A stretch of 64,000 nucleotides of DNA from an uncultured Clostridia bacterium (GCA_944384925.1 CALWVF010000032.1:43224-107223); one strand, 5' to 3'; shown: positions 54,481 through 63,138, counted from the stretch's first letter. Numbers and translations: made by a program. Notes: generated by a model from the letters alone, not told the origin.

Positions 54481-54563
54481 ATATTTTACTGTGTTATGAC
54501 TTAATCGATGATGATATATTCTTATTGTAAAAAATTTATAATAAAATTTTGGAGGAAAACTAT

Positions 54564-55898
54564 ATGGAAAAATATAATGTTTTACCGGAAACAAATGCAT
54601 ATCGTCGATTACAAATGCTTTTTGGAAAAGAAAATTTTGTAGAATTAGAACCCTTTGTAGAGTCTGACAATAGTTATGCAGAAGTAAGGACGGCATTTGG
54701 ATATATAGATAATATTCCTGCATATGCATTTTCTCAAGATATGCAAAGAAATAGTGGAGCAATATCAACATTTCAGTGTTCTAAAATATGTAAATTATAT
54801 GATTTAGCATCTAAAACAGGATTTCCTATTATTGGAATATATGATTCATTAGGAGCAAACTTAAGTCAAGGAGTTAATATGCTTAATTCTTATAGTGAAT
54901 TGCTTTCGAATGTTAATAGACTTTCAGGAGTTGTTTTACAAATATCAATTATAGCTGGGAACTGTTTTGGTACTAGTGCATTAATAGCATCGTCTGCAGA
55001 TTTTTTAATAATGACTGATGATGCATACTTAGGAATAGATACAAGTGGAGCAAATTCCTCTAGTGAGTTTGTTAGAAAATCTGGAATAAGCCATATAAAT
55101 GTTACAAATTGTGAGGAGGCAATAAATAGTGCAATAAAATTAATATCAATTTTGCCATCAAATAATTTATCTCAAGCACCTTTAGAAGAGTTAAAAAGTA
55201 ATTATAATATTGAAATAAAGAAAGGTGATAAATTTAGCAAAGCCGATACTATAATTTCGATTTTTGACGACTCAGAGTTTTTTGAGATTCAAATAGACTA
55301 TGGGGATGCGGCTAGAATAGGGTTTGCTAGGTTTGAAGGAAGAAGTGTTGGAATTATAATTTCTGTTAAGGAATTGTTAGATAAACAATCATGCGATAAA
55401 ATTACCAGGTTTATTAGATTTTGTGATGCCTTTTCTATTCCGCTAATTACATTTATAGATTCAAAGGAATTTGAATCATTAAAAGAAGCTAGTAAGGTAG
55501 CAAACGTATATTCAGATGCAACTAATGTGAAAATTACTATAATTACTGGAGAAGTGTATGGGACTTTATATATTGCTTTAGCTGGAAAAGGTACTAATAG
55601 TGATGTGACATATGCATGGGAGGAGTCTTCTATATCTTCATTAAAACTAGAAACTGAAGCGGAAATCGTCTGTTCAGATGAATTAAAAAGTATGAAAGAA
55701 CCATTTATAGATAGGAAAAAAATCATATCAAATTATAAAGAGAGCCACTTACCAGCTATTAATGCGGCAAAGTTAGGCTTTGTTGATGATATTATATCAA
55801 TAGAAGATACAAGAATTAAAATATGTTATTCATTAGAAATGTTATCTCAGAAAATAATGAACAAAATCCCTAAGAAACATTCAAATATTCAAATATAA
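54564..55898 (+). CDS. acyl-CoA carboxyltransferase-domain protein (12S/MmdA-like)
   Basis: A 444-residue crotonase-fold carboxyltransferase homologue with N and C halves: GYIDNIPAYAFSQDMQRNSGAIS, GIYDSLGANLSQGV in the first, and ARFEGRSVGIIISV, FCDAFSIPLITFIDS, TGEVYGTLYIALAGKG in the second. It is short of MmdA/PccB (about 510) and several usual motifs are degenerate. With the biotin carrier and pyruvate-type carboxyltransferase downstream it forms a 12S-1.3S-5S-like set. ATG 54564 follows TGGAGG. The acyl-CoA substrate is unknown. Confidence 0.78.
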   Translation: MEKYNVLPETNAYRRLQMLFGKENFVELEPFVESDNSYAEVRTAFGYIDNIPAYAFSQDMQRNSGAISTFQCSKICKLYDLASKTGFPIIGIYDSLGANLSQGVNMLNSYSELLSNVNRLSGVVLQISIIAGNCFGTSALIASSADFLIMTDDAYLGIDTSGANSSSEFVRKSGISHINVTNCEEAINSAIKLISILPSNNLSQAPLEELKSNYNIEIKKGDKFSKADTIISIFDDSEFFEIQIDYGDAARIGFARFEGRSVGIIISVKELLDKQSCDKITRFIRFCDAFSIPLITFIDSKEFESLKEASKVANVYSDATNVKITIITGEVYGTLYIALAGKGTNSDVTYAWEESSISSLKLETEAEIVCSDELKSMKEPFIDRKKIISNYKESHLPAINAAKLGFVDDIISIEDTRIKICYSLEMLSQKIMNKIPKKHSNIQI

Positions 55899-55934
55899 AC
55901 GTTATTAATATAATAAAAGTATAGGAGAATTTTT

Positions 55935-56291
55935 ATGAAACATTTAAGAGTTACTGTTAATGGGGTAGCTTATGATGTGCAAGTTGAAGAGCTAGAAAAT
56001 GATGCAGAAAATATAAATAGTAGATCTTCTGACTCAACATCAAATGCTCAGGATAATAATAAAGAGCAATATATTAATGCAGATTCTATAGATGCGCCTA
56101 TGTCTGGAACTATTATTTCTGTTAAGGTTAAGGATGGCGACAAAGTGAATAAAGGAGATATTTTGTTTATTCTTGAAGCGATGAAAATGGAAAATGAAAT
56201 TAAGGCTTATAAAGATGCAATAGTTTTAAAGGTTAATGTAAAAGAAGGCCAAAGTGTAGAATCTGGCCAAAAAGTAATATTATTAAATTAA
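55935..56291 (+). CDS. biotin carboxyl carrier protein
   Basis: A 118-residue biotinyl-domain protein. It has an N-terminal strand-rich leader, a Ser/Asn/Asp-rich linker (residues 25-45) and a biotinyl domain at residues 50-118 with biotinyl-Lys84 in EAMKMEN. Preceding Ala-Pro-Met (DAPMSGTI) and the GQKVILLN end are typical. It carries CO2 between the flanking carboxyltransferases. ATG 55935 follows TAGGAG. Confidence 0.95.
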   Translation: MKHLRVTVNGVAYDVQVEELENDAENINSRSSDSTSNAQDNNKEQYINADSIDAPMSGTIISVKVKDGDKVNKGDILFILEAMKMENEIKAYKDAIVLKVNVKEGQSVESGQKVILLN

Positions 56292-56349
56292 TATTTTTAT
56301 AGGAATCGAAATTTATGAGAGAAATGGGGGCAGCGTGTAGCTTATTATT

Positions 56350-57750
56350 ATGAGTAAAAGAATATTAATTACTGAAACAGTTTTGAGGGATGCACATCAA
56401 TCGTTGATTGCAACAAGAATGCCAATAGAAGATATGTTACCTATTTTAAATAAATTAGATAAAATAGGATTTTATTCTTTAGAATGTTGGGGAGGGGCAA
56501 CATTTGACGCTTGCTTAAGGTTTTTAAATGAGGACCCTTGGCAAAGGCTTAGGGTTATAAGAAAAGAGTGCCCAAAAACAAAGTTGCAAATGTTATTTAG
56601 AGGTCAAAATATGCTTGGCTATAGACATTACGCAGATGATGTGTTAAAGTATTTTGTTAAAAAGTCAGTAAGTAATGGGATTGACATAATAAGAATATTC
56701 GATGCACTTAATGATATAAGGAATTTAGAGGTAGCAGTAAAAGCAGCTAAGAGCGAGGGTGCACATGTTCAAATAGCTATTTCTTATACAACAGGTACTG
56801 TATTTGATAATCAATATTATGTTGATTATGCAAAACGAGTTGAAAATATAGGAGCGGATTCAATATGCATAAAAGATATGGCTGCTTTATTAACTCCTTA
56901 TAAAACTGAAAGTCTAGTTAAAGCTATAAAAAATAATGTTAGTATTCCAATTCAATTGCATATTCATTATACATCAGGACTTGCCTCTATGTGCTTATTA
57001 AAAGGAATAGAATCTGGTGCTGATATGATAGATACAGCAATGTCTCCATTATCTTTAGGGACCTCACATGCACCAACAGAAGCTATGGTTGCAGCATTGG
57101 ATAACACTGATTATGATACAGGATTGAATTTAAAGTTACTGAATGAAATAAGAGACTATTTTATGTTATTAAGAAATAAATATATAGATACTGGTCTTCT
57201 AGACACAAGGTTGTTAACAATAGATACAAATGCTCTTATATATCAAGTGCCAGGAGGAATGCTATCAAATTTAATATCTCAACTTAAACAAGCTGGTAAA
57301 GAAAATAAATTAAAAGATGTGTTAGAAGAAATACCAAGAGTTAGAAGAGATGCTGGTTATCCACCATTGGTTACACCCACATCACAAATAATTGGCACTC
57401 AGTCTGTTTTTAATGTTATAATGGAAGAAAGATATAAAGTTTGTACTAATGAATTTAAAAATTTAGTTGCAGGAAAATATGGTGCAACACCTATACCTAT
57501 TTCAGAAGAGTTTAGAAATAAAATAATAGGTGATGATGAGACAATTGAATGTAGACCTGCAGATTTATTAGAGCCAGAATTAGAAAAGTTAAAATCAGAA
57601 ATAAGTGATTTAATTGAGCAAGAAGAAGATGTACTTTCATATGCACAGTTTCCAAAGGTAGCAAGAGAATTTTTTGAAAAAAGAAGAAATAATAAATATA
57701 AAATTAACTCTAAAAGTGTAGATATGGAAAACAAGATTCATCCTGTGTAA
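56350..57750 (+). CDS. oadA: pyruvate/oxaloacetate carboxyltransferase (OadA/5S-like)
   Basis: A 466-residue HMGL-like TIM barrel, with RDAHQSLIATRM at the start, the metal and substrate segments CLRFLNEDPWQRL, FRGQNMLGYRHYADD, the carbamylated-Lys region SICIKDMAALL and HIHYTSG, and DTAMSPLSLGTSHAPTEAM. A conserved C-terminal PYC-OADA domain follows. It lacks the biotin domain fused to classical OadA, which is the separate gene upstream. The nearest Shine-Dalgarno-like run (GGGGG, 56325-56329) is about 20 bases away, so translation may be weak or coupled. Confidence 0.92.
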   Translation: MSKRILITETVLRDAHQSLIATRMPIEDMLPILNKLDKIGFYSLECWGGATFDACLRFLNEDPWQRLRVIRKECPKTKLQMLFRGQNMLGYRHYADDVLKYFVKKSVSNGIDIIRIFDALNDIRNLEVAVKAAKSEGAHVQIAISYTTGTVFDNQYYVDYAKRVENIGADSICIKDMAALLTPYKTESLVKAIKNNVSIPIQLHIHYTSGLASMCLLKGIESGADMIDTAMSPLSLGTSHAPTEAMVAALDNTDYDTGLNLKLLNEIRDYFMLLRNKYIDTGLLDTRLLTIDTNALIYQVPGGMLSNLISQLKQAGKENKLKDVLEEIPRVRRDAGYPPLVTPTSQIIGTQSVFNVIMEERYKVCTNEFKNLVAGKYGATPIPISEEFRNKIIGDDETIECRPADLLEPELEKLKSEISDLIEQEEDVLSYAQFPKVAREFFEKRRNNKYKINSKSVDMENKIHPV

Positions 57751-57873
57751 AGTTACTAAAATTTTCACATATAGGAAATATTGAATATTAAAATGAGGAT
57801 TGTTTCATGGCATAACAATTTTAAAATTGACTTGAACAACGAAGATATTATTAGAAAAAAATTAATCATAAAT

Positions 57874-57902
57874 AACGCCACCAAGTTATTTTTGGTGGCG
57901 TT
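57874..57902. terminator. terminator between oadA-like and MerR genes
   Basis: AACGCCACCAA (57874-57884) pairs perfectly with TTGGTGGCGTT (57892-57902), flanked by A/T-rich sequence between convergent genes. Confidence 0.88.
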
Positions 57903-57906
57903 ATAA

Positions 57907-58641
57907 TTATTTGCAATAAATTTGAATTGCCTTGTTTATAAATTCAGCTAAACCTTCTTTATGCTTATTAAAGTTTTCTTTAAATCTAGCATCTTCAACA
58001 TACATTTTTCCCAATCCTAGTAAAATCTCATTAGTGCAATTATACCAGTTGTTTGTTATAAAATCCTTCCACTTTTGCACTTGTGCTTGAGTTTCTGCTG
58101 AACTCGGTCCTTTATCTATAAGATCTATAAATTCTAAAATAATTATATCGGCATCTTTGTTTGTCTGGTACCAATCTTGCTCAGAATAATTAGCTGTTTT
58201 GTTCTTAAATTCTTTATAGGCTGTTGATTGCCCATAAAGTTTTTCGGCTTCATCGGCATATTTTTTGATTATTTTTTTCAATTCGGATACATCGAATTCT
58301 TTAAAACTCATATTTATCATCTCCTCTTTCAGTGTTTTATCAACAAGGTTTATAAGCTTATTTAATCGATTACGCTTCAAAATTAATAAATCCTTGTGAT
58401 TGATTAATGCTTTTTTTCTATCAAAAGATGGATTATTTATTATATTTTTTATTTCTTTTAAGGGAAAATCCAATTCCTTAAAAAATAGAATTTGCTGTAA
58501 AATTTCTAAATCATCATCACTATATAGCCTGTAGCCAGATTTAGAAAACTTACTAGGTTTAAATAAACCTATTTTATCATAATGATGAAGCATACGAATA
58601 CTTAATCCAGTTAAATGCGAAACTTGTTTTACTGTTTTCAT
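57907..58641 (-). CDS. MerR-family regulator with TipAS domain
   Basis: A 244-residue regulator. Residues 1-70 are the MerR winged helix (VKQVSHLTGLSIRMLHHYDKIGLFKPS), then a coiled coil (residues 75-118) and a TipAS ligand domain (EQDWYQTNKDAD...WKDFITNNWYNCTNEILLGLGKMYVEDARFKENFNKHKEGLAEFINKAI, in part). TipA-type proteins bind thiopeptide or other drugs and activate resistance genes. An operator with a 19-bp spacer lies in front of its own gene. Start ATG 58641 is behind AAGGAGGG. No resistance gene adjoins it on this strand. Confidence 0.92.
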   Translation of the reverse strand: MKTVKQVSHLTGLSIRMLHHYDKIGLFKPSKFSKSGYRLYSDDDLEILQQILFFKELDFPLKEIKNIINNPSFDRKKALINHKDLLILKRNRLNKLINLVDKTLKEEMINMSFKEFDVSELKKIIKKYADEAEKLYGQSTAYKEFKNKTANYSEQDWYQTNKDADIIILEFIDLIDKGPSSAETQAQVQKWKDFITNNWYNCTNEILLGLGKMYVEDARFKENFNKHKEGLAEFINKAIQIYCK

Positions 58642-58746
58642 AAATTTATCCCTCCTTTTGAAAGAACTTTATTTAGAGCTGTAGAAATTAATTGAAAATT
58701 TGGCCGGCCTTAAGTTTTTATTTAAGCAGTTTCAAGCTCTATTTAT

Positions 58747-58777
58747 ATAATAGACTATTACATTGTGTCAGAGTCAA
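58747..58777 (-). promoter_or_regulatory. MerR-type operator-promoter (19-bp spacer)
   Basis: On the minus strand TTGACT (58772-58777), a 19-base spacer and TATTAT (58747-58752). The spacer is filled by a dyad, GACTATTACA (58753-58762) and TGTCAGAGTC (58766-58775), 8 of 10 positions symmetric around TTG. This is the layout at which MerR-family activators twist the DNA. It lies 106 bases upstream of the MerR start, so autoregulation is likely. Confidence 0.75.
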
Positions 58778-59080
58778 TACTTTTTTAAAATTTTTAAAAC
58801 ATAATATAAATTTGTTGATGCAATACAAAGTGAACTTTAAGCATGTGTCAATTTAAGGAAAAACATAGAATACATCTATTAAAATTAACCTAATATATCA
58901 GATTAAATTTAAAAAGCATATAAAATTATATATTTTATATTATAATTGATTTAAATATATATTTTTATTATATATATATAACAAATAAATACAATTACAC
59001 AACGTAAAATTTTTGTTATGAAGTAGTGAGGCGTATAAAAAGGTATACTAATATTTATAAAACTGTATAAAATAAAAAGT
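58778..59080. other. intergenic region between MerR and importer units
   Basis: About 300 bases of highly A/T-rich DNA, no gene supported. The minus-strand FseI-like palindrome GGCCGGCC at 58703-58710 is in the MerR leader, not here. Confidence 0.5.
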
Positions 59081-59115
59081 AAAATCTTGACAAAATTAAA
59101 AGTTTATGTAGTTTA

Positions 59116-59124
59116 TGTTATAAT
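59116..59124 (+). promoter_or_regulatory. extended -10 promoter of the importer leader
   Basis: TGTTATAAT (59116-59124) is an extended -10 element; a weak -35 TTAAAA sits 17 bases upstream at 59096-59101. An unused TTGACA at 59087-59092 is too far away (26 bases). Confidence 0.6.
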
Positions 59125-59151
59125 AAAAAACAATAAATTGAGGTGTTAAAA

Positions 59152-59205
59152 ATGAATTTTTTATCTTTGAGTTTTATAAAAATTTATATGAGCTATTATA
59201 GGTAA
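59152..59205 (+). CDS. leader peptide 1 (17 residues)
   Basis: GAGGTG (59140-59145) precedes ATG 59152. The peptide is MNFLSLSFIKIYMSYYR, with three Tyr in the last six residues. The stop codon touches the first base of hairpin 1 (59204-59249), so a ribosome at the end of the peptide would melt its 5' arm. A 51-nt frame placed exactly at an attenuator is typical of ribosome-mediated attenuation. Which ligand or tRNA is sensed is not shown. Confidence 0.6.
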   Translation: MNFLSLSFIKIYMSYYR

Positions 59206-59333
59206 CCTTATATTTACGATAATTTTTGAGCTGTCGTAGATATAAGGTTTAGCGTTTTGCTAAATATCTATGATGGCTCTTTATTTTTATGTTTTTGAGC
59301 CAACTTACATTTAGTTGGCTCTATTTTTATTTT
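59204..59333 (+). promoter_or_regulatory. transcription attenuator with mutually exclusive hairpins
   Basis: Hairpin 1 pairs 59204-59219 with 59234-59249 (16 bp with one G-T). Hairpin 2 pairs 59228-59243 with 59264-59279 and an inner TTTAGC/GCTAAA stem, sharing bases 234-249 with hairpin 1. Hairpin 3 pairs GAGCCAAC (59297-59304) with GTTGGCTC (59314-59321) and is followed by TATTTTTATTTT, an intrinsic terminator. TGGCTC (59274-59279) could also pair with GAGCCA (59297-59302), giving an antiterminator. Only one of hairpins 1 and 2 can form, so leader translation can set the outcome. Confidence 0.75.
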
Positions 59334-59349
59334 GAGGGAGAAAACAATA

Positions 59350-59391
59350 ATGATTATTTTAAAATATGTTAAGTGGGATGACCGATACTGA
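59350..59391 (+). CDS. leader peptide 2 (13 residues)
   Basis: Just beyond the terminator, GAGGGAG (59334-59340) precedes ATG 59350, encoding MIILKYVKWDDRY, with Tyr, Trp and a terminal Tyr. It is 48 bases before the importer's own start. It could be a second leader or a chance frame; a good ribosome binding site supports translation. Confidence 0.4.
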   Translation: MIILKYVKWDDRY

Positions 59392-59439
59392 AATTTATTA
59401 TTAGTTAAAATAAAAATCTTTAATATGTGGGGGATAAAT

Positions 59440-60435
59440 TTGAAAAAAAGTAGTAAAATTATTCTTTTTCTTGCAGTCTCGCTAATCTTACTGTTCTTGC
59501 TGTTTATAGCTTTAAATGATAGTACAAAATCAGAAGATAAGATTAAAATTGGTATATTGCAGCTTGTGGAACATGATGCTTTAGATGCAGCCAGATTAGG
59601 ATTTATAGATGGTCTTGAAGAGCATGGGTTAGTAGATGGTGAAAATATTATTTTAGATTATGAAAATGCTCAGGGTGAACAATCTAATTGTTATCTTTTA
59701 GCAAATAAGTTAGTCAACAAAAGCACTGATTTAGTTTTAGCTATCGGAACACCAGTAGCCCAAGCAATGGCGAATGTAAGCAAAGATATACCAATTCTTG
59801 TGACAGCAATAACTTCTCCGGAGGCTGCAGGGCTGGTTGAATCAAATGAAAATCCTAATACTAATATTACTGGAACATCTGATTTAGCACCGGTCAAAAA
59901 ACAAATAAATCTTATTAAAGAATTAAAACCATCGACTGAAAGTATTGGAATACTATTTTGTTCTAATGAAGTTAACTCAGCTTACCAAGCAGAGCTGGCT
60001 ATTAAAGAAATAGAAAAGCTAGGATTAAAGTCTCAAGTATTTACCGTTTCGCAGTCATCGGAGGTAAACCAGATAGTTCAAGACATGATTGTGTCTGTTG
60101 ATGCAATTTACACACCGACCGACAATATGATGGCTTCTACTATGCCGACAATTTCAGGTATTGCAACTCTAGCAGGAATACCCATAGTGTGTGGAGAAAC
60201 AAATGTTGTTCATAAAGGTGCAATTGGAACATTTGGAATGGATTACTATAAATTAGGCAAGTTAACAGCTCATCAAGCATATGAAATCTTGATGAACGAC
60301 AAAATGCCTCAGTATATGCCAATAGAATACTTAGAGGAAAATCAGCTTACTTTAAATGCTGATATTATAAATATGTTAAATATTAGAGTACCAGATAAAC
60401 TCATCAAAATAGCTGAGTTTACGCACATAGAATAA
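59440..60435 (+). CDS. ABC importer substrate-binding protein (ABC_sub_bind/TrpX-like)
   Basis: A roughly 331-residue binding protein. An N-terminal hydrophobic anchor (residues 5-23) has no lipobox cysteine, so it is a membrane-anchored or uncleaved form. The body shows KIGILQLVEHDALDAARLGFIDGLEEHGL, VDGENIILDYENAQG, VLAIGTPVAQAMAN, PILVTAITSPEAAGL, GTSDLAPVKKQI and PTDNMMASTMPTISGIATLAGIPIVCGETNVV, which fit the ABC_sub_bind family, used for aromatic amino acids in TrpXYZ. TTG 59440 follows GTGGGGG by six bases; ATG 59425 is upstream of that run. It is first of a three-gene operon behind an attenuator. Confidence 0.85.
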   Translation: MKKSSKIILFLAVSLILLFLLFIALNDSTKSEDKIKIGILQLVEHDALDAARLGFIDGLEEHGLVDGENIILDYENAQGEQSNCYLLANKLVNKSTDLVLAIGTPVAQAMANVSKDIPILVTAITSPEAAGLVESNENPNTNITGTSDLAPVKKQINLIKELKPSTESIGILFCSNEVNSAYQAELAIKEIEKLGLKSQVFTVSQSSEVNQIVQDMIVSVDAIYTPTDNMMASTMPTISGIATLAGIPIVCGETNVVHKGAIGTFGMDYYKLGKLTAHQAYEILMNDKMPQYMPIEYLEENQLTLNADIINMLNIRVPDKLIKIAEFTHIE

Positions 60436-60452
60436 TTTAGAGGAGGAAAAAC

Positions 60453-61352
60453 ATGGGATTAATTTTAACTATACTGGGTGCCATATCTCAAGGTTTAATT
60501 TGGGGAATTATGGTGATTGGACTGTATATAACATTTAGAATTTTGGACTTTGCAGACCTTACAGTTGACGGCAGCTTGGCTCTTGGTGGAAGTGTCAGCG
60601 CAATATTAATATTGAATGGAGTAAATCCAATTTTATGTCTCTTAATAGCAAGCTTGGCAGGAATTGTTGCAGGCTGCGTGACAGGCTTTTTACATATAAA
60701 GTTGAAAATCCCTGGAATTTTGGCAGGGATACTAACTATGACAGCTTTATACTCTATAAATATAAGAATTATGGGTAAGGCTAATATTCCATTACTGGGG
60801 AAAAAAACAATTTTTACTTGCATAAATGAGTTATTCAAGAGTTTTAATTCGGGTTCACAAATTGTGTCTTCTATTGCAGTAGGATTGTTAACCTGTGTAG
60901 TAATTATTTTATCTTTATACTGGTTTTTTGGGACAGAAATAGGCTATGCAATACGTGCTACAGGTAATAACAAAAATATGGTTCGTGCCTTAGGCATAAA
61001 CGCAGGTATAATGAAGATTATAGCATTAGCTTTAAGTAATGGCCTCATTGCTTTTTCTGGTTCGCTTGTTGCTCAAAGCCATGGTTATGCCGACATTAAT
61101 ATGGGTACAGGAGCACTTGTTTGTGGACTAGCTTCAATTATAATAGGTGAAACTTTTATGAAAAAGGATATTAACTTTATAATAAAACTGTTTTTTGTGG
61201 TTTTAGGCTCAGTCTTATACAGAACTATAATAGCGGTTGCATTACAAGTAGGAATGTCTCCTAGTGATTTAAAATTGTTTTCGGCTATTATTGTTGCGAG
61301 TGCATTAGCCTTGCCTAAGTTTCTGAAAAAGAGGGGAGGGGTAATGTGCTAA
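60453..61352 (+). CDS. ABC importer permease (TrpY-like)
   Basis: A 299-residue permease with about nine hydrophobic segments. It shows the BPD_transp_2 features: ILDFADLTVDGSLALGGSVSA near residue 30, GIMKIIALALSNGLIAFSGSLVAQSHGYADINMGTG near residue 190 and ASIIIGETF. It forms the importer channel with the preceding binding protein and the ATPase whose start overlaps its end by 7 bases. ATG 60453 follows AGAGGAGG. Confidence 0.9.
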   Translation: MGLILTILGAISQGLIWGIMVIGLYITFRILDFADLTVDGSLALGGSVSAILILNGVNPILCLLIASLAGIVAGCVTGFLHIKLKIPGILAGILTMTALYSINIRIMGKANIPLLGKKTIFTCINELFKSFNSGSQIVSSIAVGLLTCVVIILSLYWFFGTEIGYAIRATGNNKNMVRALGINAGIMKIIALALSNGLIAFSGSLVAQSHGYADINMGTGALVCGLASIIIGETFMKKDINFIIKLFFVVLGSVLYRTIIAVALQVGMSPSDLKLFSAIIVASALALPKFLKKRGGVMC

Positions 61353-62111
61353 AGCTACATAATATTTCAAAAGTATTTAATAAAGGGGACCGTAAATGAA
61401 AAGGTTGTATTAGATAATTTTAACTTAAACGTAGCAAAGGGAGAATTTGTTATTATTATTGGCTCAAACGGATCTGGAAAATCGACTCTTATGAATCTAA
61501 TTGCAGGAAGAATTAAACCTGATATTGGTGAAATCTTTATGGATGGAATCGATATAACAAGCAAGCCTGAACATATTAGAGCAAAGCAAATCGGTAGGGT
61601 TTTTCAAGATCCATTAATGGGTACCGCCTCTGATATGAGAATTTACGAAAACCTTGTGCTTGCCAGTAAAAAGGGTAACAAAATAGGATTAAAATGGTGT
61701 ATTTATAAACACACTTTAGGCAGATACAAGGAGATTATTTCTAATCTGGATTTAAGGCTAGAAGATCGCTTAAAAACAAAAGTTGGGTTACTTTCTGGAG
61801 GGCAAAGACAGGCACTTACACTATTAATGGCAACAATAAAAAAGCCTAAAATTCTTTTGCTCGATGAACACACCTCGGCACTTGATCCTAAAACTGCCCA
61901 AAAAGTTTTAGCTGAAACAGATTATATAGTAAAAAGAGATAATCTCACAACTCTCATGATAACTCATAACATGAGCGATGCAATAAAATTTGGAACGAGA
62001 CTTATAATGATATCAAACGGTAAAATTATTTTTGATGTTTCAGGTAAAGAAAAAGAAGGTTTAACGACTGAAACTTTATTAAAAAAGTTTTCTCAAGCTG
62101 AAAATTTGTAA
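61346..62111 (+). pseudogene. ABC importer ATPase with internal frameshift
   Basis: GTG 61346 (behind GAGGGGAGGGG) opens a frame reading VLKLHNISKVFNKGDRK and then stops at 61397-61399. Dropping one G in the GGGG run 61385-61388 restores an open frame that continues TVNEKVVLDNF and contains Walker A GSNGSGKST, signature LLSGGQRQALTLL, Walker B ILLLDEHTSALD and the H-loop ITHNM, ending 62111. The restored protein is about 254 residues, normal for a TrpZ-like ATPase. It is a sequencing error, an inactivating mutation or a frameshift bypass; sequence alone cannot tell. Without it the importer lacks energy. Confidence 0.85.
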
Positions 62112-62125
62112 TTAAGATAAAATAA

Positions 62126-62173
62126 AAAATCAGAGCAAAATATAGGATTTAACCCATATCTAGCTCTGATTTT
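62126..62173. terminator. bidirectional terminator importer / C39-like peptidase region
   Basis: AAAATCAGAGC (62126-62136) pairs with GCTCTGATTTT (62163-62173), with an inner ATATAGG/CCCATAT pairing. Confidence 0.8.
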
Positions 62174-62337
62174 GTTTATTACTTTTATGCTTTAAATAAT
62201 AAGATGAATTGCGCGAAAGTATGCATTTTCCTTTATCGTTTTCTCCGAAAGTTAAAATTTGATTTGTCAATGCATTAATACTCTAAAATAAACTTAAGAG
62301 GATTATCAAATTATTATTTAAGTTTACAATTAAATTA

Positions 62338-63138
62338 TTAAATGACCCTTTGCTCTAAAATAACAACTGATTGCTTACCTAGCTCTAAAAACCTTTGATT
62401 TACCAAACTTTTTTCATAATAAACTAATCCATGGTTTTTATATGGATCATTAAAATAATAGTTATCATCATCATATCCTACCAAAACCAAGCAATGCTCG
62501 CCACGTATCCAGGTAAATACATCACCAATTTTGTAAGGAGAGTTTTCATCGACATAGTTTACAATCCAGGAAAATCCGGAATTACTTTGTTTCATATCCA
62601 TTGTTGCCCAAATTAAAGCGGGGACATCTTTATCTATGTAATTTGAAATAAGATCATCCAAACTCATTCCTGTAGTAACCTTAGTTTTGTGTTTTGAAAA
62701 ATCTAATATTTTGTCTATAGATTTTGCAGTTGAGCAGGCATAGCTTCCAAAGCCACAGTTGTTTCCACCCGCTATGTAAGGGTTACCTGGATATGCTGCA
62801 TTAGGATCAGGACCGTAAATTTTGCCATCACTGTCTTGATACCAATCTTTCTGAATTAAATAGTTATCTGTGAAATCTTTTTCAGAAATACTATATTTAT
62901 AATATTGAAGTAGCATAGTGGCACTAACTGCTTCACATCCGTAAACAATTTCATTTTGATTTATGTAAGGCACATTTATAATTTTACTTGGTATTTTAAA
63001 ATTTGATTCCGATAATGAAGTGTACTTTTCATAGTTTATAAGCGCTTCAGAAGCAAACACAGAAACATTTAAAACTGTACATAAATAGAAAAATATACAT
63101 AAGCAAGTAAGTGGTAGTGATAAAAAACGTTTGTTCAT
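62338..63138 (-). CDS. secreted C39-like cysteine peptidase
   Basis: A 266-residue exported protein. Signal peptide at residues 1-29 (FYLCTVLNVSVFASE), then the C39_2 domain with catalytic Cys in VYGCEAVSATMLLQYY near residue 68, His in GEHCLVLVGYDDDNYYFNDPY near residue 215 and Asp in FNDPYKNHG. Such proteins cleave peptides or act on peptidoglycan outside the cell; the target is unknown. No bacteriocin or transporter is next to it. The ribosome binding site GAAGGGAA is distant (about 16 bases). It is monocistronic. Confidence 0.85.
   Translation of the reverse strand: MNKRFLSLPLTCLCIFFYLCTVLNVSVFASEALINYEKYTSLSESNFKIPSKIINVPYINQNEIVYGCEAVSATMLLQYYKYSISEKDFTDNYLIQKDWYQDSDGKIYGPDPNAAYPGNPYIAGGNNCGFGSYACSTAKSIDKILDFSKHKTKVTTGMSLDDLISNYIDKDVPALIWATMDMKQSNSGFSWIVNYVDENSPYKIGDVFTWIRGEHCLVLVGYDDDNYYFNDPYKNHGLVYYEKSLVNQRFLELGKQSVVILEQRVI

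Noticed and set aside
58703..58710. GGCCGGCC palindrome as a regulatory or origin site
   Set aside because: A single 8-bp GC palindrome with no repeats; nothing else supports function.
59087..59124. TTGACA at 59087 as the -35 of the importer promoter
   Set aside because: It is 26 bases from the TATAAT, too far for sigma-A; the extended -10 is a better explanation.
59140..59440. T-box or other tRNA-sensing leader in front of the importer
   Set aside because: No T-box sequence (AGGGUGGNACCGCG) or specifier stem is visible; the structure is a set of hairpins behind short translated frames instead.
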